From Paracoccaceae bacterium (GTDB taxonomy: Bacteria; Pseudomonadota; Alphaproteobacteria; Rhodobacterales; Rhodobacteraceae), in NCBI GenBank assembly GCA_030066905.1, contig JASJAR010000037.1, forward strand, positions 1-39,096: a stretch of DNA of 39,096 bases. The letters are read 5' to 3'. Under the pieces are notes generated by a model. That model made no database searches. It was not told where the DNA came from and saw only the letters and a program-made list of their open reading frames with translations. The position numbers and the translations under genes are program-made. Shown piece by piece: positions 1-10,748 of the stretch; the stretch's first letter is position 1, and each line of letters starts with the position of its first letter.

Positions 1-450
1 GACTGGACCGGGGGGCCGTTCGATGCGGTGCTTCTCGACGCGCCCTGTTCGGCCACCGGCACGATCCGCCGCCATCCCGACCTGCCGCTGGCCAAGCGCG
101 AGATGGACCTTGCGCCGCTCCTTGCGCTCCAAGCGGCGATGATCGACCGGGCGCTCGCGTTTCTCCGCCCCGGCGGTCGCATGGTCTTTTGCACTTGTTC
201 GCTGTTGCCCGAGGAAGGCGAGGAGCAGGTCGCCTCTGCCCTCGGGCGGCATCCCTCTCTCCGGGTCGATCCCATCGACGGAAGGGCGTTACCGGGTCTG
301 GCCGAGGCATGGAGGCTTGCGGACGGGACGCTGCGGATCACACCGGAAAGCTGGGCGGAGCGGGGCGGGATCGACGGCTTTTTCATCGCCCGGCTCATTC
401 GTGCCGATGCGGCGCCATCGGGCGATGACAGGGCCCGCCAATCGGTCTAG
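1..450 (+). CDS. rsmB: 16S rRNA m5C methyltransferase, RsmB/Sun family (5' truncated)
   Basis: Open reading frame running in from the left edge; only the last 149 codons are present. It carries the motif IV signature DAPCSATGT followed by RRHPD (codons 13-26 of the visible part) and the motif VI signature CTCSL, whose cysteines are the general and nucleophilic residues of the RsmB/NOL1 class of SAM-dependent rRNA cytosine-5 methyltransferases. The RRHPD extension after motif IV is typical of RsmB and Sun proteins, which methylate C967 of 16S rRNA in the cytoplasm. The N-terminal NusB-like and SAM-binding regions lie outside the window. The gene ends with TAG, 55 bases before the heparinase-like gene, so the two may be cotranscribed. 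The family assignment is firm; the exact target base is inferred from the family. Confidence 0.9.
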   Translation, partial: DWTGGPFDAVLLDAPCSATGTIRRHPDLPLAKREMDLAPLLALQAAMIDRALAFLRPGGRMVFCTCSLLPEEGEEQVASALGRHPSLRVDPIDGRALPGLAEAWRLADGTLRITPESWAERGGIDGFFIARLIRADAAPSGDDRARQSV

Positions 451-505
451 TCTGCCGGCAATGGCCCGCGGGTGAGGCGGCGCGAGGCCGGGGCAAAGGC
501 AGAGC

Positions 506-2266
506 ATGGCCGAAACCGAAAGCTGGGCGGCGAAGCGATCGCGCTGGAAGGACGGGTTCCATGCCCGATTGGCCGGGCTTGCGAATCCGGCTTCGGGGTT
601 CGTCAGCCAGCCCGAACCGCGCACGATCGGGTCTTTTTCGCGCGGGCGGCAACTCACGGACGGCAAATTTCTGTTCGCCGGTTTCCTCGTCGAAGCTGAA
701 AACGGCGCGATGTGGGACCTGCCGATGCCGGACCGCAGGTTCGAAGCCGCACTCCATGGGTTTACCTGGCTCGACGATCTGGCCGCCTGCGGCGATGCCC
801 TGGCCCAGAAGCGGGCCTTCGACTGGACCCACGACTGGATTGCACGGTACGGACGCGGTACCGGGCGGGGATGGACGGCGGACCTGACGGGCCGGCGGCT
901 CATCCGGATGATCTCCAATGCCGTGATGCTGCTCAACGGGGCCGAAACCGCCCGGAGCGACGCGTTTTTCCGTGCCCTCGGCCGCCAGACGGTGTTTCTC
1001 AAGCGGCGCTGGCGGGGGGCTCCGGTCGGCCTGCCGCGCTTCGAGGCACTCACCGGCCTCGTCTACGGTGCGCTTTCGCTCGAAGGGCTCGAGCGCTTCG
1101 TGGGCGCGGCCTCTCGTGCGCTGGGACGCGAATGCGCCGAGGTCATCGGGGCCGACGGCGGCGTGCCGACGCGGTCTCCCGAAGACCTTCTCGAAGTCTT
1201 CACCCTTCTGAACTGGGCTGCGACAGCGCTCAGCGAGGCGGGGCGAATGCCGGCGCCCGGGCATTACGAGGCCATCGAGCGGATCGCGCCGGTGCTGCGG
1301 CGCCTGCGCCACGCCGATGGCGGGCTGGCGCGATTTCACGGCGGCGGCCGGGGGCTCGAAGGCCGGCTCGAACATGCGCTTGCGACCTCCGGTGTCCGCG
1401 CCGCCGGGACCGACGGCCTGGCGATGGGCTTTGCCCGCCTGTCGGAGGGCCGCACAACGGTGATCCTCGATGCCGCCGTGCCTCCCGTCGGCGAACCGTC
1501 GGACAATGCCCATGCCTCGACGCTGGCCTTCGAGATGACCTCGGGGCGCCGGCCGGTGATCGTCAATTGCGGCTCCGGCGCGACCTTCGGCGAGAGCTGG
1601 CACCGCGCCGGCCGCGCCACACCCTCCCATTCGACGCTCGGGATCGACGGGTATTCGTCGTCGCGGCTCGGGCCCGGGCGCCTCTGGTCCGGGCGGCGGG
1701 TGGAGCTGCTCGTCGAGGCGCCGAGCACTGTGAAGTTCACGCTCCGGGAGGGCGCGACCGGCCCCCATGTGATCGCCTCCCACGACGGGTATCTCGCGAC
1801 CCACGGTCTGACCCATGTCCGGACCCTCGAATTGTCGCGCGACGGCCGGTCGCTCGACGGGTCGGACGTGCTCTCGCCCCAGGGGCAGGCCGCCGAGCGA
1901 AGGTTCAACCTCGCCTTCGACCGCACGAAACTCGAAGGCATCCCGATCTCCGCCCGGTTCCATCTGCACCCCGATGCCGACCCACGGATCGACCTCGGCG
2001 GCCAGGCCGTCTCCATCGCCCTGAAGAGCGGCGAGATCTGGGTGTTCCGCTTTTCCGGCCCGGCCCGGCTCGGGCTCGAACCCAGCGTCTATCTTGAAAA
2101 AAGCGCCCTGACCCCTCGCGCAACCCAGCAGATTGTGCTTCATGCGGCGGCGATGGAATTCACCACACGGCTCGACTGGTCCTTCGCCAAGGCGCAGGAC
2201 ACCCCGACCTACCTCCGCGACTTCGAGACGGACGAGGCGGATGACGAGCTTGAGGTCAGCGGTTAG
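506..2266 (+). CDS. Heparinase II/III family protein
   Basis: 586-residue protein. The N-terminal ~300 residues are alpha-helical and rich in Trp/Arg, as expected for an alpha/alpha-toroid (for example [13 protein letters not shown]). The second half reads as the beta-sandwich heparinase II/III-like domain, with NCGSGATFG and a HSTLGIDG stretch that resembles the conserved His/Tyr region of polysaccharide lyases. No signal peptide is seen at the chosen ATG. Proteins of this kind sit between rsmB and purH in many Rhodobacterales genomes, where their substrate is not established; cleavage of an acidic glycan is the family expectation only. The start is weakly supported (AAAGG nine bases upstream), but no better upstream start is visible before the rsmB stop. 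The gene ends 19 bases before purH. Confidence 0.82.
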   Translation: MAETESWAAKRSRWKDGFHARLAGLANPASGFVSQPEPRTIGSFSRGRQLTDGKFLFAGFLVEAENGAMWDLPMPDRRFEAALHGFTWLDDLAACGDALAQKRAFDWTHDWIARYGRGTGRGWTADLTGRRLIRMISNAVMLLNGAETARSDAFFRALGRQTVFLKRRWRGAPVGLPRFEALTGLVYGALSLEGLERFVGAASRALGRECAEVIGADGGVPTRSPEDLLEVFTLLNWAATALSEAGRMPAPGHYEAIERIAPVLRRLRHADGGLARFHGGGRGLEGRLEHALATSGVRAAGTDGLAMGFARLSEGRTTVILDAAVPPVGEPSDNAHASTLAFEMTSGRRPVIVNCGSGATFGESWHRAGRATPSHSTLGIDGYSSSRLGPGRLWSGRRVELLVEAPSTVKFTLREGATGPHVIASHDGYLATHGLTHVRTLELSRDGRSLDGSDVLSPQGQAAERRFNLAFDRTKLEGIPISARFHLHPDADPRIDLGGQAVSIALKSGEIWVFRFSGPARLGLEPSVYLEKSALTPRATQQIVLHAAAMEFTTRLDWSFAKAQDTPTYLRDFETDEADDELEVSG

Positions 2267-2285
2267 GCCCCGGGGGAGGCCGGTC

Positions 2286-3875
2286 ATGGATGAGGCAATC
2301 GCGGTGCGGCGGGCGCTGATTTCGGTGTCCGACAAGACCGGGCTCGACGATCTCGCAGGCGCGCTGGCGGAGGCGGGCGTGGAGCTTCTCTCCACCGGCG
2401 GGACCGCCGGGCGCCTCCGCGAGCTCGGTCTCGACGTGCGCGATGTGTCCGATGTCACGGGCTTTCCGGAGATGATGGACGGCCGGGTGAAGACGCTCCA
2501 TCCGGCGGTCCATGGCGGCCTTCTGGCGCTGCGCGACAACCCTGCCCATGTCGCGGCGATGGAGGCCCACGGAATCGGGCCGATCGACCTTCTGGTCGTC
2601 AATCTCTACCCCTTCGAGGCGACGGTGGCGAAGGGTGCCGCGGCCGCCGAAGCGATCGAGAACATCGATATCGGCGGCCCGGCGATGATCCGCGCAGCGG
2701 CGAAAAACCACCGCTTCGTGGGCGTGGTCGTCGACCCGGAGGACTACCCTGCCGTGATTGCCGAGATCGGGGCGGTGGGCGGCTTGAGCGACACCACGCG
2801 GCGGCGTCTGGCAAGCGTGGCCTATGCCCGGACCGCGGCCTACGATGCCGCCGTGTCGAGTTGGTTCGCAGCCGAGGGCGCCGAAGACGTCCCCCGCCGC
2901 CGGGCGTTTTCAGGCCGGCTCGTGCAACCGCTGCGCTATGGCGAGAACCCCCATCAGGCGGCGGCGTTCTACACCGACGGGACCGGGAGCCCCGGCCTCG
3001 CGACCGCCGTTCAGCACCAGGGCAAGGCGCTCTCTTACAACAACATCAACGACACCGATGCGGCCTTCCGGCTCGTGGCGGAGTTCGACCCCAAGCGCGT
3101 CGGGCCCGCGGTGGCAATCATCAAACATGCCAACCCCTGCGGCGTGGCGCTGGGGGCAAGCTACTCGGAGGCGTTCGCGCGCGCCTTCGAATGCGACAAG
3201 ACCTCGGCCTTCGGGGGAATCGTGGCGCTTAACGGTCCGCTCGACGGAGATACGGCCCGGGCGATTTCGGGGATCTTCACCGAAGTCGTTATCGCCCCCG
3301 AGGCCGATGAGGCGGCAAGGGAGATTTTTGCGGCGAAAAAGAACCTGCGGCTTCTGACCACGGGCGGATTGCCGGACCCGGCCGCGCCCCGACAGGCGGT
3401 CCGGCAGGTTCTGGGCGGATGGCTGGTCCAGGACGACGACACCGGGGCCATCGGACCTCAGGATCTTCAGGTGGTGACCGAAGCGCTGCCAAGCGAGGGC
3501 CAGATTGCCGACCTGCTCTTTGCCTGGACGGTGGCCAAGCACGTGAAGTCGAACGCCATCGTCTACGCCCGTGATGGCCGGACCGTCGGTATCGGCGCCG
3601 GTCAGATGAGCCGGGTGGACAGTTCGACCATCGCCGCCCTCAAGGCAGGCCGGATGGCGACCGATCTCGGTCTGGCCGAAAGCCCCGCGATCGGCTCGGT
3701 CGTGGCATCGGATGCCTTCTTTCCCTTCCCCGACGGATTGCTCGCGGCCGCCGAGGCGGGGGCGACGGCGGTCATCCAGCCCGGCGGATCGGTTCGCGAT
3801 GCCGAGGTGATCGCGGCGGCGGACGAGGCCGGGCTCGCCATGGTCTTCACCGGTATGCGGCATTTCAGGCACTGA
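2286..3875 (+). CDS. purH: Bifunctional AICAR formyltransferase / IMP cyclohydrolase
   Basis: 529 residues, the normal PurH length. The N-terminal MGS-like IMP cyclohydrolase domain (about 1-200) shows [16 protein letters not shown] and the [10 protein letters not shown] loop. The C-terminal AICAR transformylase domain has [21 protein letters not shown] and IKHANPCG, the last containing the catalytic Lys-His pair. It carries out the last two steps of de novo purine synthesis, AICAR to FAICAR to IMP, in the cytosol. I chose ATG 2286 because a strong GGGGGAGG ribosome binding site precedes it and it matches the usual PurH start; the reading frame stays open for about 50 codons further upstream inside the previous gene. 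The stop codon TGA shares one base with the lspA start, so translational coupling is likely. Confidence 0.97.
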   Translation: MDEAIAVRRALISVSDKTGLDDLAGALAEAGVELLSTGGTAGRLRELGLDVRDVSDVTGFPEMMDGRVKTLHPAVHGGLLALRDNPAHVAAMEAHGIGPIDLLVVNLYPFEATVAKGAAAAEAIENIDIGGPAMIRAAAKNHRFVGVVVDPEDYPAVIAEIGAVGGLSDTTRRRLASVAYARTAAYDAAVSSWFAAEGAEDVPRRRAFSGRLVQPLRYGENPHQAAAFYTDGTGSPGLATAVQHQGKALSYNNINDTDAAFRLVAEFDPKRVGPAVAIIKHANPCGVALGASYSEAFARAFECDKTSAFGGIVALNGPLDGDTARAISGIFTEVVIAPEADEAAREIFAAKKNLRLLTTGGLPDPAAPRQAVRQVLGGWLVQDDDTGAIGPQDLQVVTEALPSEGQIADLLFAWTVAKHVKSNAIVYARDGRTVGIGAGQMSRVDSSTIAALKAGRMATDLGLAESPAIGSVVASDAFFPFPDGLLAAAEAGATAVIQPGGSVRDAEVIAAADEAGLAMVFTGMRHFRH

Positions 3876-4378
3876 TGGGACCGGCGCGCCCCCTCCTCCT
3901 GACGGCCGGTATGGTCTTCGCCGTCGACCAGTTGCTCAAGGTCGCCATCGTCTTCTGGCTCGACCTCATCAACCGCGGATCGATCGACGTGTTGCCGCCC
4001 TATCTGAACCTCCGGATGGCGTGGAACCGGGGCGTGAATTTCGGCCTTTTTGCCGGCGACAGCGACGTCATGCGATGGTTTCTCGTCGGCCTGGCGGTGG
4101 CCATCTCGGCCTGGGTCGTCTGGTGGATGCTTACCGAGCGCCCCGGCCGGCGGGCGATGATCTCCGGCGGTCTTCTCGTCGGCGGTGCACTCGGCAACGG
4201 CGTCGACCGGGTGCTCTACGGCGCGGTGGCGGATTTTCTCAACATGTCCTGTTGCGGGATCAACAACCCTTATGCCTTCAACGTTGCCGATATCTCGATC
4301 TTTCTCGGCGCAATCGGCCTGGTTCTCTTCGCAAGCGGCGACGCGAAGGCGCGTGACGACGGCGCCAAAGGCGGCTAA
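3875..4378 (+). CDS. lspA: Prolipoprotein signal peptidase II
   Basis: 167 residues with four hydrophobic segments (about 8-30, 67-88, 95-110 and 139-157). LspA cleaves the signal peptide of diacylglyceryl-modified prolipoproteins in the inner membrane. The two catalytic aspartates are visible as D120 in GAVADF and D139 in FNVADI, and the conserved NRGVNFGLF loop lies at residues 51-59. The start overlaps the purH stop (TGATG). The next gene, 10 bases downstream, itself encodes a lipoprotein with a clear lipobox, and further lipoproteins such as the fasciclin protein at 33427 would be substrates. Length and motifs are normal. Confidence 0.96.
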   Translation: MGPARPLLLTAGMVFAVDQLLKVAIVFWLDLINRGSIDVLPPYLNLRMAWNRGVNFGLFAGDSDVMRWFLVGLAVAISAWVVWWMLTERPGRRAMISGGLLVGGALGNGVDRVLYGAVADFLNMSCCGINNPYAFNVADISIFLGAIGLVLFASGDAKARDDGAKGG

Positions 4379-4388
4379 TCAGGGCGGC

Positions 4389-4928
4389 ATGGGTATGGCG
4401 GGAGCAAGTTCGAACGGGGTGCGGCTGGTATCGGCGGTGATCCTTGCCGTCGCCTTGGCCGGGTGCAGCCGGGGGGGCGCGGAACCGGAGCTTCTGAACC
4501 TCCGCAGCGACGGAACCCCGGACGAGTTCAGCATCCTGCCCACCGGTCCCCTCGAAGAACCGGCAAGCTACGCCGCCCTGCCCGAGCCCAACCCGGGCGG
4601 ACGGAGTCGGCTCGACCCGACGCCGGAGGCCGATGCGGTCGCCGCGCTCGGCGGGCGACCGGGTGTCGCCGCATCGCGCGGCGGGGATGCCGCTCTCTTG
4701 GCCGCCACAGGCCGCTTCGGCGTTACCTCGGGCATCCGCCAGCAACTGGCGGCCGAGGACCTCGCATTCCGGCAGCAAAACCGGGGCCGGCCTTTGGAGC
4801 GGCTCTTCAACATCAATGTCTATTTCGACGCCTACGAGCCCCAGACGCTCGACCAGTACCGCGAGTTGCAGCGGTTCCGGGCCGCAGGCATCCCGACGTC
4901 GGCGCCTCCGCCCGATCCGGCGCGCTGA
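4389..4928 (+). CDS. DUF3035 family putative lipoprotein
   Basis: 179 residues. The N-terminus is a lipoprotein signal peptide with the lipobox LAGC (Cys26 from this start), so the mature protein should be lipid-anchored. The rest is Pro/Arg/Gly-rich and low in hydrophobicity, with blocks such as DEFSILPTGPLEEP and a C-terminal LFNINVYFDAYEPQ. This pattern resembles DUF3035, a family of unknown function common in Rhodobacterales and placed between lspA and M16 peptidase genes. Two ATGs, at 4389 and 4395, are possible starts; both leave the lipobox intact. The location immediately after lspA and before two exported peptidases suggests an envelope operon. No function can be assigned. Confidence 0.8.
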   Translation: MGMAGASSNGVRLVSAVILAVALAGCSRGGAEPELLNLRSDGTPDEFSILPTGPLEEPASYAALPEPNPGGRSRLDPTPEADAVAALGGRPGVAASRGGDAALLAATGRFGVTSGIRQQLAAEDLAFRQQNRGRPLERLFNINVYFDAYEPQTLDQYRELQRFRAAGIPTSAPPPDPAR

Positions 4929-5009
4929 CACCTGCTCACGGCCGCGTTGGGTGCCTTGAAGCGGCACCGTAGCGGCGTAGATGTGGCACTGGCTGTCATC
5001 GGAGGTCTC

Positions 5010-6359
5010 ATGCGCCGACTCTTTGCCTATGCGGCGGGCTTTGCCTTTCTCGCCCTTCCCCTCTCCGCTGCGGAGGTCACGACCCACACCCTTGAGAACG
5101 GCATGGAAATCGTTGTGCTTGAAGACACAAGGGCCCCGGTCGTGGTTCATATGGTCTGGTACAGGGTCGGCTCGGCCGATGAGCCGGCGGGCACGTCCGG
5201 CATCGCCCATTTCCTCGAGCATCTGATGTTCAAGGCCACCGATACGCTCGAGAGCGGCGAGTTGTCCCAGACCGTCGCGGCCAATGGCGGCAGCGACAAC
5301 GCGTTTACCTCCTACGATTTCACCGCCTATTTTCAGCGCGTCGCCGCCGACCGGCTGGAACTGATGATGGAAATGGAATCCTCGCGGATGGATGGGCTGC
5401 GGCTCGTGCCCGAGGACATTCCCACCGAGCGCGGCGTCGTCGTCCAGGAGCGCAAGCAGCGCACCGACAACAGCCCCGGCGCGCTCTTTGGCGAGCAACG
5501 GCGGGCCGCACAGTTTCTCAACCACCGCTACGGGGTGCCGATCATCGGCTGGATGCACGAGGCCGAGCGCCTTTCGATGGAAGACGCGATGGCGTTTTAC
5601 GACCGGCATTACGGGCCTAACAACGCGATTCTGGTCGTGGCGGGAGATGCCGACCCGGACGAGGTCATCGCCATGGCCGAGCGGCATTACGGGGTGATCC
5701 CGGCCAATCCCAATATTGTGCCGCGGGAGAGGGTTGCAGAACCCCCCCAGCTCGCCGAGCGGCGGCTCGTGATGGAAGACGCGCGCGTCGCTCAGCCTTA
5801 CGTGATCCGCACCTATCTCGCCCCTGAGCGGGACGCTGGCGACCAGCGCGAGGCCGCCGCGCTTACGCTTCTGGCCGAAGTGCTCGGTGGCACCGGAGCG
5901 ACCTCGGTCCTCGGCACCAAGCTCGAATTCGACCGCCAGGTGTCGATCTACACCTCGGCCTTCTATAGCGGGCTGTCGCTTGACGACACGACCTTCGGGC
6001 TGGTGATCGTGCCCGCCGAGGGCGTGAGCCTCGAAGAGGCCGAAGCTGCCCTCGACGGGGCGGTGGCGGAGTTTTTCGACGAAGGCGTCGACCCGGACCA
6101 ACTCGACCGGATCAAGATGCAGCTTCGCGCGGCGCAGATCTACGAGGCCGACAACATCTCCTCCCTCGCGCGCCGCTACGGGGCGGCGCTGACGAGTGGG
6201 CTGACGGTTGCCGATGTCGAGGCCTGGCCGGACATCCTCCAGGACATCTCCGCCGAGGAGATCGTCGCGGCGGGTCGGGCGGTCTTCAACCGCAACAACG
6301 CCGTCACCGGCTGGCTCCGCGCGCCCGAGACCGGCCCCGAACTGGAGGCGACCCAATGA
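5010..6359 (+). CDS. M16 family zinc metallopeptidase, catalytic subunit, secreted
   Basis: 449 residues. A Sec signal peptide (MRRLFAYAAG, then a hydrophobic core ending LSAAE) directs it to the periplasm. The inverted zinc motif HFLEH is at residues 67-71, and the third ligand is probably E147 in VVVQERKQ, 76 residues downstream as usual for M16. Two M16 domains follow, about 30-185 and 190-370. The start at 5010 has GGAGG five bases upstream; an upstream in-frame ATG at 4947 has no such site and would disrupt the signal peptide. The stop overlaps the next gene (ATGA). The following gene is a paralogue without the zinc motif, so the pair probably forms a heterodimeric peptidase, as in mitochondrial processing peptidase and bacterial M16 pairs. 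Confidence 0.93.
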   Translation: MRRLFAYAAGFAFLALPLSAAEVTTHTLENGMEIVVLEDTRAPVVVHMVWYRVGSADEPAGTSGIAHFLEHLMFKATDTLESGELSQTVAANGGSDNAFTSYDFTAYFQRVAADRLELMMEMESSRMDGLRLVPEDIPTERGVVVQERKQRTDNSPGALFGEQRRAAQFLNHRYGVPIIGWMHEAERLSMEDAMAFYDRHYGPNNAILVVAGDADPDEVIAMAERHYGVIPANPNIVPRERVAEPPQLAERRLVMEDARVAQPYVIRTYLAPERDAGDQREAAALTLLAEVLGGTGATSVLGTKLEFDRQVSIYTSAFYSGLSLDDTTFGLVIVPAEGVSLEEAEAALDGAVAEFFDEGVDPDQLDRIKMQLRAAQIYEADNISSLARRYGAALTSGLTVADVEAWPDILQDISAEEIVAAGRAVFNRNNAVTGWLRAPETGPELEATQ

Positions 6360-7669
6360 TCCGCCTGTTTCTTGCCGCCGCTCTGGCTCTGGGGCTCACC
6401 GGCCCGGTCCGGGCCGCCGTCGATATCGTCGAGGTAACATCGCCGGGCGGGATTACCGCTTGGCTCGTTGAGGAGGAGAGCATCCCATTTCTGGCGCTTG
6501 AAATCCGCTTCCAGGGCGGCTCGGCCCTCGATGCCCCGGGCAAGCGCGGGGCGATCAACCTCATGACCGGGCTTCTCGAAGAGGGGGCCGGCGACCTCGA
6601 CGCGCGCGGCTTTGCCGAGGCTCGCGAGGCCCTGGCGGCGAGCTATGAGTTCGACGTTTTCAACGATGCGCTCTCGATCTCGGCGCGGTTCCTGACCGAA
6701 AATCGGGACGAGGCGGTGGACCTTCTGCGCTCCGCCCTTGCGGAGACCCGCTTCGATCAGGACGCCATCGACCGGGTGCGCGCTCAGGTGATTGCCGGGA
6801 TCAGAAACGACGCCACCGACCCCAACGAGATCGCCTCCGATACGTTCGCGCGGCTCGTCTACGGCGACCATCCCTACGGTTCGTCGGACAGCGGCACCGA
6901 GGCGAGCGTTTCGGCGCTGACCCGCGACGATCTGATCGAGGCCCGCGACCGGGTGATCGCCCACGACCGCATCTTCGTCGGCGCGGCCGGCGACATCACC
7001 CCCGAAGAGTTGGGCCCGCTTCTCGACCGGCTGCTCGGCGATCTCCCCGAGGCCGGCGCGCCGATGCCTCAGGCCGCCGAGGTCGCCGCCGATGGCTTTC
7101 TCGAAGTGGTGCCCTTCGATGTGCCTCAATCGGTGGCCTTTTTCGGCCATGAGGGCATCTCGCGGGACGATCCGGACTTCTTCGCCGCCTTCGTCCTCAA
7201 CGAAAGCTTCGGCGGGTCGGGCCGCCAGTCGCGCCTCTCCGACGAGGTGCGCGAGAAGCGTGGGCTGACCTACGGGATCGGCACCTACCTCGTCGATTAC
7301 GACCATGCCGACATGGTGCTTGGCCAGGTCGCCTCGGGCAACGAGGTGGTGGCCGAGGCCATCGACGTCGTCCGCGCCGAATGGGCCCGGGTCGCCGAAA
7401 CCGGCATCGCCGAGGACGAGCTCGAGGCGATCAAGACCTACCTGACCGGCGCCTACCCCCTGCGGTTCGACGGCAACGGGCCCATCGCCCGCATCATGGT
7501 GGGGATGCAGATGCAGGGCCTCCCCATCGACTACATCAACACCCGCAACGACAAGGTGAATGCGGTGACGATGGAGGATATCTCGCGCGTGGCCGCCCGG
7601 CTCTACGATCCCGAGGCCTTGAAGTTCGTCGTCGTCGGCCAGCCTGTGGGGCTGTTGCCGACCGATTGA
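6356..7669 (+). CDS. M16 family peptidase, non-catalytic partner, secreted
   Basis: 437 residues with a signal peptide ([16 protein letters not shown], cleaved near VRAA). It has the M16 fold, but the HxxEH position reads NLMTGL, so zinc binding and catalysis are lost. The C-terminal domain keeps [20 protein letters not shown], the conserved Arg/Tyr region that in M16 proteins contacts substrate. It starts within the stop codon of the catalytic subunit gene (ATGA), which fits one-to-one production of a heterodimer. The likely role is substrate binding and completion of the peptidase chamber in the periplasm. The physiological substrate is unknown. Confidence 0.92.
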   Translation: MIRLFLAAALALGLTGPVRAAVDIVEVTSPGGITAWLVEEESIPFLALEIRFQGGSALDAPGKRGAINLMTGLLEEGAGDLDARGFAEAREALAASYEFDVFNDALSISARFLTENRDEAVDLLRSALAETRFDQDAIDRVRAQVIAGIRNDATDPNEIASDTFARLVYGDHPYGSSDSGTEASVSALTRDDLIEARDRVIAHDRIFVGAAGDITPEELGPLLDRLLGDLPEAGAPMPQAAEVAADGFLEVVPFDVPQSVAFFGHEGISRDDPDFFAAFVLNESFGGSGRQSRLSDEVREKRGLTYGIGTYLVDYDHADMVLGQVASGNEVVAEAIDVVRAEWARVAETGIAEDELEAIKTYLTGAYPLRFDGNGPIARIMVGMQMQGLPIDYINTRNDKVNAVTMEDISRVAARLYDPEALKFVVVGQPVGLLPTD

Positions 7670-7713
7670 TCGCCCCCTCCCGAATCGGTGCCGTCCATGC
7701 TAGACCTTGTGGT

Positions 7714-9501
7714 ATGGACGGTAACCCCCCCCATATAGGCGCGTCTCCCGGACGCATCCGTCAGCTCGACGAGGCTGCAATCAACCGGATCGCGGCGGGC
7801 GAGGTCATCGAGCGGCCGGCCTCGGCGGTCAAGGAGATGGTCGAGAATGCGCTCGATGCGGGGGCGCGTCGGGTGAGCGTGGATATCGCCGATGGCGGCA
7901 AGAGCCTCATCCGCGTCACCGATGACGGGTCGGGCATCGCGCCGGCCGACCTGCCGCTGGCGCTCTCGCGCCACGCCACGTCGAAAATCGACGGATCGGA
8001 CCTTCTCGACATTCGCTCCTTCGGATTCCGCGGCGAGGCGCTGGCCTCGCTCGCCGGTGTCGCACGGCTCGCCATTGTGACCCGGGCAGAGGGCGAGGGG
8101 GCGGAGATCGCCGCCGAGGGCGGCGCGATCGGCCCGGTGCGGCCTGCCGGGGCCAGCCAAGGCACGGTCGTCGAGGTGCACGATCTCTTCTTTGCCACGC
8201 CGGCCCGGCTCAAGTTCCTGCGCACCGACCGCGCCGAGACCCAGGCGATCTCGGATACTGTAAAACGGCTCGCCATGGCCGCACCCGGGGTTGGGTTCCG
8301 CCTGCGCGATCTCACCGGCGGCGGGACGAAGGGGCTTGTTGACCTCGCGCCGGCGCCTGACCTGGCGACGCGCTTGGGCGACATCCTCGGGAAGTCTTTC
8401 CGGGACAACGCGGTTGCCCTCAATGCGACCCGGGAGGGCCTACATCTCGGCGGCTTCGCGGCGCTTCCCACCTATTCGCGTGGTGCGGCCGTCCAGCAAT
8501 TCGTCCTAATCAACGGCCGCCCCGTCCGCGACCGGATGCTTCTCGGCGCGCTCCGGGCAGCCTACTCCGACCTTCTCTCCCGCGACCGGCATCCGGCGGC
8601 GGTGCTGACCATCGACTGCGACCCGACGCTCGTCGACGTCAACGTCCACCCCGCGAAGGCCGAGGTGCGGTTTCGCGAGCCGGGGCTCGCGCGGGGGCTG
8701 GTGGTCTCGGGCATTCGTCATGCCCTGGCCGAAGCGGGGCACCGGGCCTCGACAACGGTGGCCGCCGGGGTGCTCGGGGCGATGACGCCGGAGCCCGCCG
8801 CGCCGCGGGTCTACCAGATGGACCGGCCAAGCCCCGGACCCCGTGCCCAGCCGGGCTTTGCTGACGCCGCCGCGCCCTCGGCGCGGACCGACGATCTCCC
8901 GGCCGAGGAGATCACCCCGGAAGGACCGCTGGGGGCCGCAAGGGCGCAAATCCACGAGAACTACATCATCGCCCAAACCGTGGACGGGCTCGTCATCGTC
9001 GACCAGCACGCCGCCCATGAACGTCTCGTTTACGAGCGCCTGAAGGCCGAACGCGCGGCGCGCGGCGTGGCCCGGCAAATGCTCCTTGTGCCCGACATCG
9101 TCGAGCTTGGCGAAGCGGAGGCCGCGCGGCTTCTGACCCATGCCGAGACACTGGCCGATGCGGGTCTCGTCGTTGAGCCCTTCGGGCCGGGCGCGGTCGC
9201 GGTGCAGGAGACGCCCGCCATCCTGGGACCTGTGGACGGTGCGGCGCTCGTCGCCGACATTCTCGACGAGATCGCCGACCTCGGCACGGCAACAGCCGTC
9301 GGCGACCGGATCGACGCGATCCTCTCTCGCATCGCCTGCCACGGCTCGGTGCGCTCGGGCCGCCGGATGCGCGCCGAGGAGATGAATGCGCTGTTGCGGG
9401 AGATGGAGGCGACACCGAGATCGGGTCAGTGTAACCACGGCCGGCCGACTTACGTCGAACTCAAACTGGCCGATATCGAACGGCTCTTCGGGCGGCGATG
9501 A
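7714..9501 (+). CDS. mutL: DNA mismatch repair protein MutL with endonuclease motif
   Basis: 595 residues. The N-terminal GHKL ATPase shows ENALDAG (44-50), DDGSGI (70-75) and FGFRGEAL (103-110). After a Pro/Ala-rich linker the C-terminal dimerisation domain contains [12 protein letters not shown] at 430-441, which fits the DQHAxxExxxxE metal-dependent nicking motif. That fits a lineage that lacks MutH and uses MutL itself to nick DNA. MutL couples MutS mismatch recognition to strand removal. The ATG at 7714 gives the usual N-terminus a few residues before [17 protein letters not shown]; a longer open frame upstream overlaps the M16 gene and is not needed. The stop overlaps the rmuC start (ATGA), forming a DNA-maintenance pair. 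Confidence 0.97.
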   Translation: MDGNPPHIGASPGRIRQLDEAAINRIAAGEVIERPASAVKEMVENALDAGARRVSVDIADGGKSLIRVTDDGSGIAPADLPLALSRHATSKIDGSDLLDIRSFGFRGEALASLAGVARLAIVTRAEGEGAEIAAEGGAIGPVRPAGASQGTVVEVHDLFFATPARLKFLRTDRAETQAISDTVKRLAMAAPGVGFRLRDLTGGGTKGLVDLAPAPDLATRLGDILGKSFRDNAVALNATREGLHLGGFAALPTYSRGAAVQQFVLINGRPVRDRMLLGALRAAYSDLLSRDRHPAAVLTIDCDPTLVDVNVHPAKAEVRFREPGLARGLVVSGIRHALAEAGHRASTTVAAGVLGAMTPEPAAPRVYQMDRPSPGPRAQPGFADAAAPSARTDDLPAEEITPEGPLGAARAQIHENYIIAQTVDGLVIVDQHAAHERLVYERLKAERAARGVARQMLLVPDIVELGEAEAARLLTHAETLADAGLVVEPFGPGAVAVQETPAILGPVDGAALVADILDEIADLGTATAVGDRIDAILSRIACHGSVRSGRRMRAEEMNALLREMEATPRSGQCNHGRPTYVELKLADIERLFGRR

Positions 9502-10739
9502 TCGAGATCGGCGGACAGGTTTATGCGCCGGGCGATCCGGCGGTTCTGGCCGCAGCGGGCGCTGTGTTCGTCACGCTTCTCGTGCTCGTGCTGTTGATCC
9601 TCGCCCTCGGCGCCGCGCGCCGGTCGGCGCGCCTTACCGAACCCCTGATCTACCAGATGAACGAACTTGGCCGCGCGGTCGAGGGGCTCGGGCAGGGCCA
9701 GGCGCAGCTCACGGGCGGCTTGCGCACGGTGTCGGACACCCAGACCACGGCCCAGGCCCAGGTGCTCCAGACCCTTGAGGCCCGGCTTGCGGAGGTCCAG
9801 CGTCAGGTCAACGACCGGCTGTCGGACAATGCGCTTAAATCGGCGCGCAGCCTGTCGGAGATGCAGGAGAAGGTGAACGCGGTCCTTCAGGGCGGCTCGG
9901 AAAAGACGACGAAGTCGCTCACCGAGCTCGAAGCGCGGCTGAAGGCCATCGATGCCGCTCAGGAGAACATCACCAAGCTATCGGGCGATGTTCTGAGCCT
10001 CCAGGACATCCTGTCGAACAAGCAGACGCGGGGGGCGTTCGGGGAAATCCAGCTCACCGACATTGTCTCAAAAGCCCTGCCGAAGGACAGTTTCACCCTT
10101 CAGGCGACGCTTCAAAACGGCAAACGGGCCGATTGCCTCATTCATTTGCCGAACCCGCCGGGGCCGATCGTGATCGATTCGAAGTTTCCCCTCGAAGCCT
10201 ATGAGGCCCTGCGGCGGGCCGAGGCCCAGCGCGACCTCGACATCGCGGCCCGCGATCTGCGCACCGCCGTGCGGGCCCATATCAAGGCGATTGCCGAGCG
10301 CTACATCATCGAGGGCGAGACGGCGGACGGGGCGCTGATGTTTCTGCCCTCGGAGGCGGTCTATGCCGAGCTTCACGCCAATTTCCCCGAAATCGTCCGC
10401 GACGGGTTCGCCGCCCGGGTGTGGATCGTTTCGCCCACTACCTGCATGGCGACGCTCAACACGATGCGGGCGATCCTGAAGGATGCGCGGATGCGCGAAC
10501 AGGCCGGAGCGATCCGCAAGACCCTCAAGCAGCTTCACCGCGATGTCGAGTTGGTGGTCGAACGAGTCGGCAAGCTCGACAGCCATTTCAACCAGGCCCG
10601 TGCCGATATCGACGGTATCACCACCGCCGCCGAACGTGCGGGCAAGCGCGCCGAACGGCTCGACAATTTCGATTTCGAGGAGATCGAGGCCGACGCCACG
10701 CCGGCGTCGACCGTTGTCAGATTGCCCAGAGGCGAGTGA
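9498..10739 (+). CDS. rmuC: DNA recombination protein RmuC
   Basis: 413 residues. A transmembrane segment lies at about 15-36 ([20 protein letters not shown]) and is followed by a long coiled coil (about 50-160). The conserved RmuC nuclease-like domain comes next, with [20 protein letters not shown] and [12 protein letters not shown]. RmuC limits inversions at short inverted repeats in E. coli and is predicted to be a PD-(D/E)XK-type nuclease; D/E-x-K residues are plausible in VIDSKFPLE. It overlaps mutL by four bases, so both are probably translated from one message. It ends 9 bases before the stop of the convergent chrR gene, with no obvious terminator between them. Confidence 0.93.
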   Translation: MIEIGGQVYAPGDPAVLAAAGAVFVTLLVLVLLILALGAARRSARLTEPLIYQMNELGRAVEGLGQGQAQLTGGLRTVSDTQTTAQAQVLQTLEARLAEVQRQVNDRLSDNALKSARSLSEMQEKVNAVLQGGSEKTTKSLTELEARLKAIDAAQENITKLSGDVLSLQDILSNKQTRGAFGEIQLTDIVSKALPKDSFTLQATLQNGKRADCLIHLPNPPGPIVIDSKFPLEAYEALRRAEAQRDLDIAARDLRTAVRAHIKAIAERYIIEGETADGALMFLPSEAVYAELHANFPEIVRDGFAARVWIVSPTTCMATLNTMRAILKDARMREQAGAIRKTLKQLHRDVELVVERVGKLDSHFNQARADIDGITTAAERAGKRAERLDNFDFEEIEADATPASTVVRLPRGE

Positions 10740-10748
10740 CGCCCGCGC

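Noticed and set aside
395..2602. Long minus-strand open frame of 735 codons
   Set aside because: It runs antisense through rsmB, the heparinase-like gene and purH; its product is a Pro/Arg/Gly-rich antisense shadow caused by high GC.
4278..6356. Minus-strand open frame of 692 codons opposite the lipoprotein and M16 genes
   Set aside because: Antisense to well-supported genes with clear motifs; composition is that of a GC-driven shadow.
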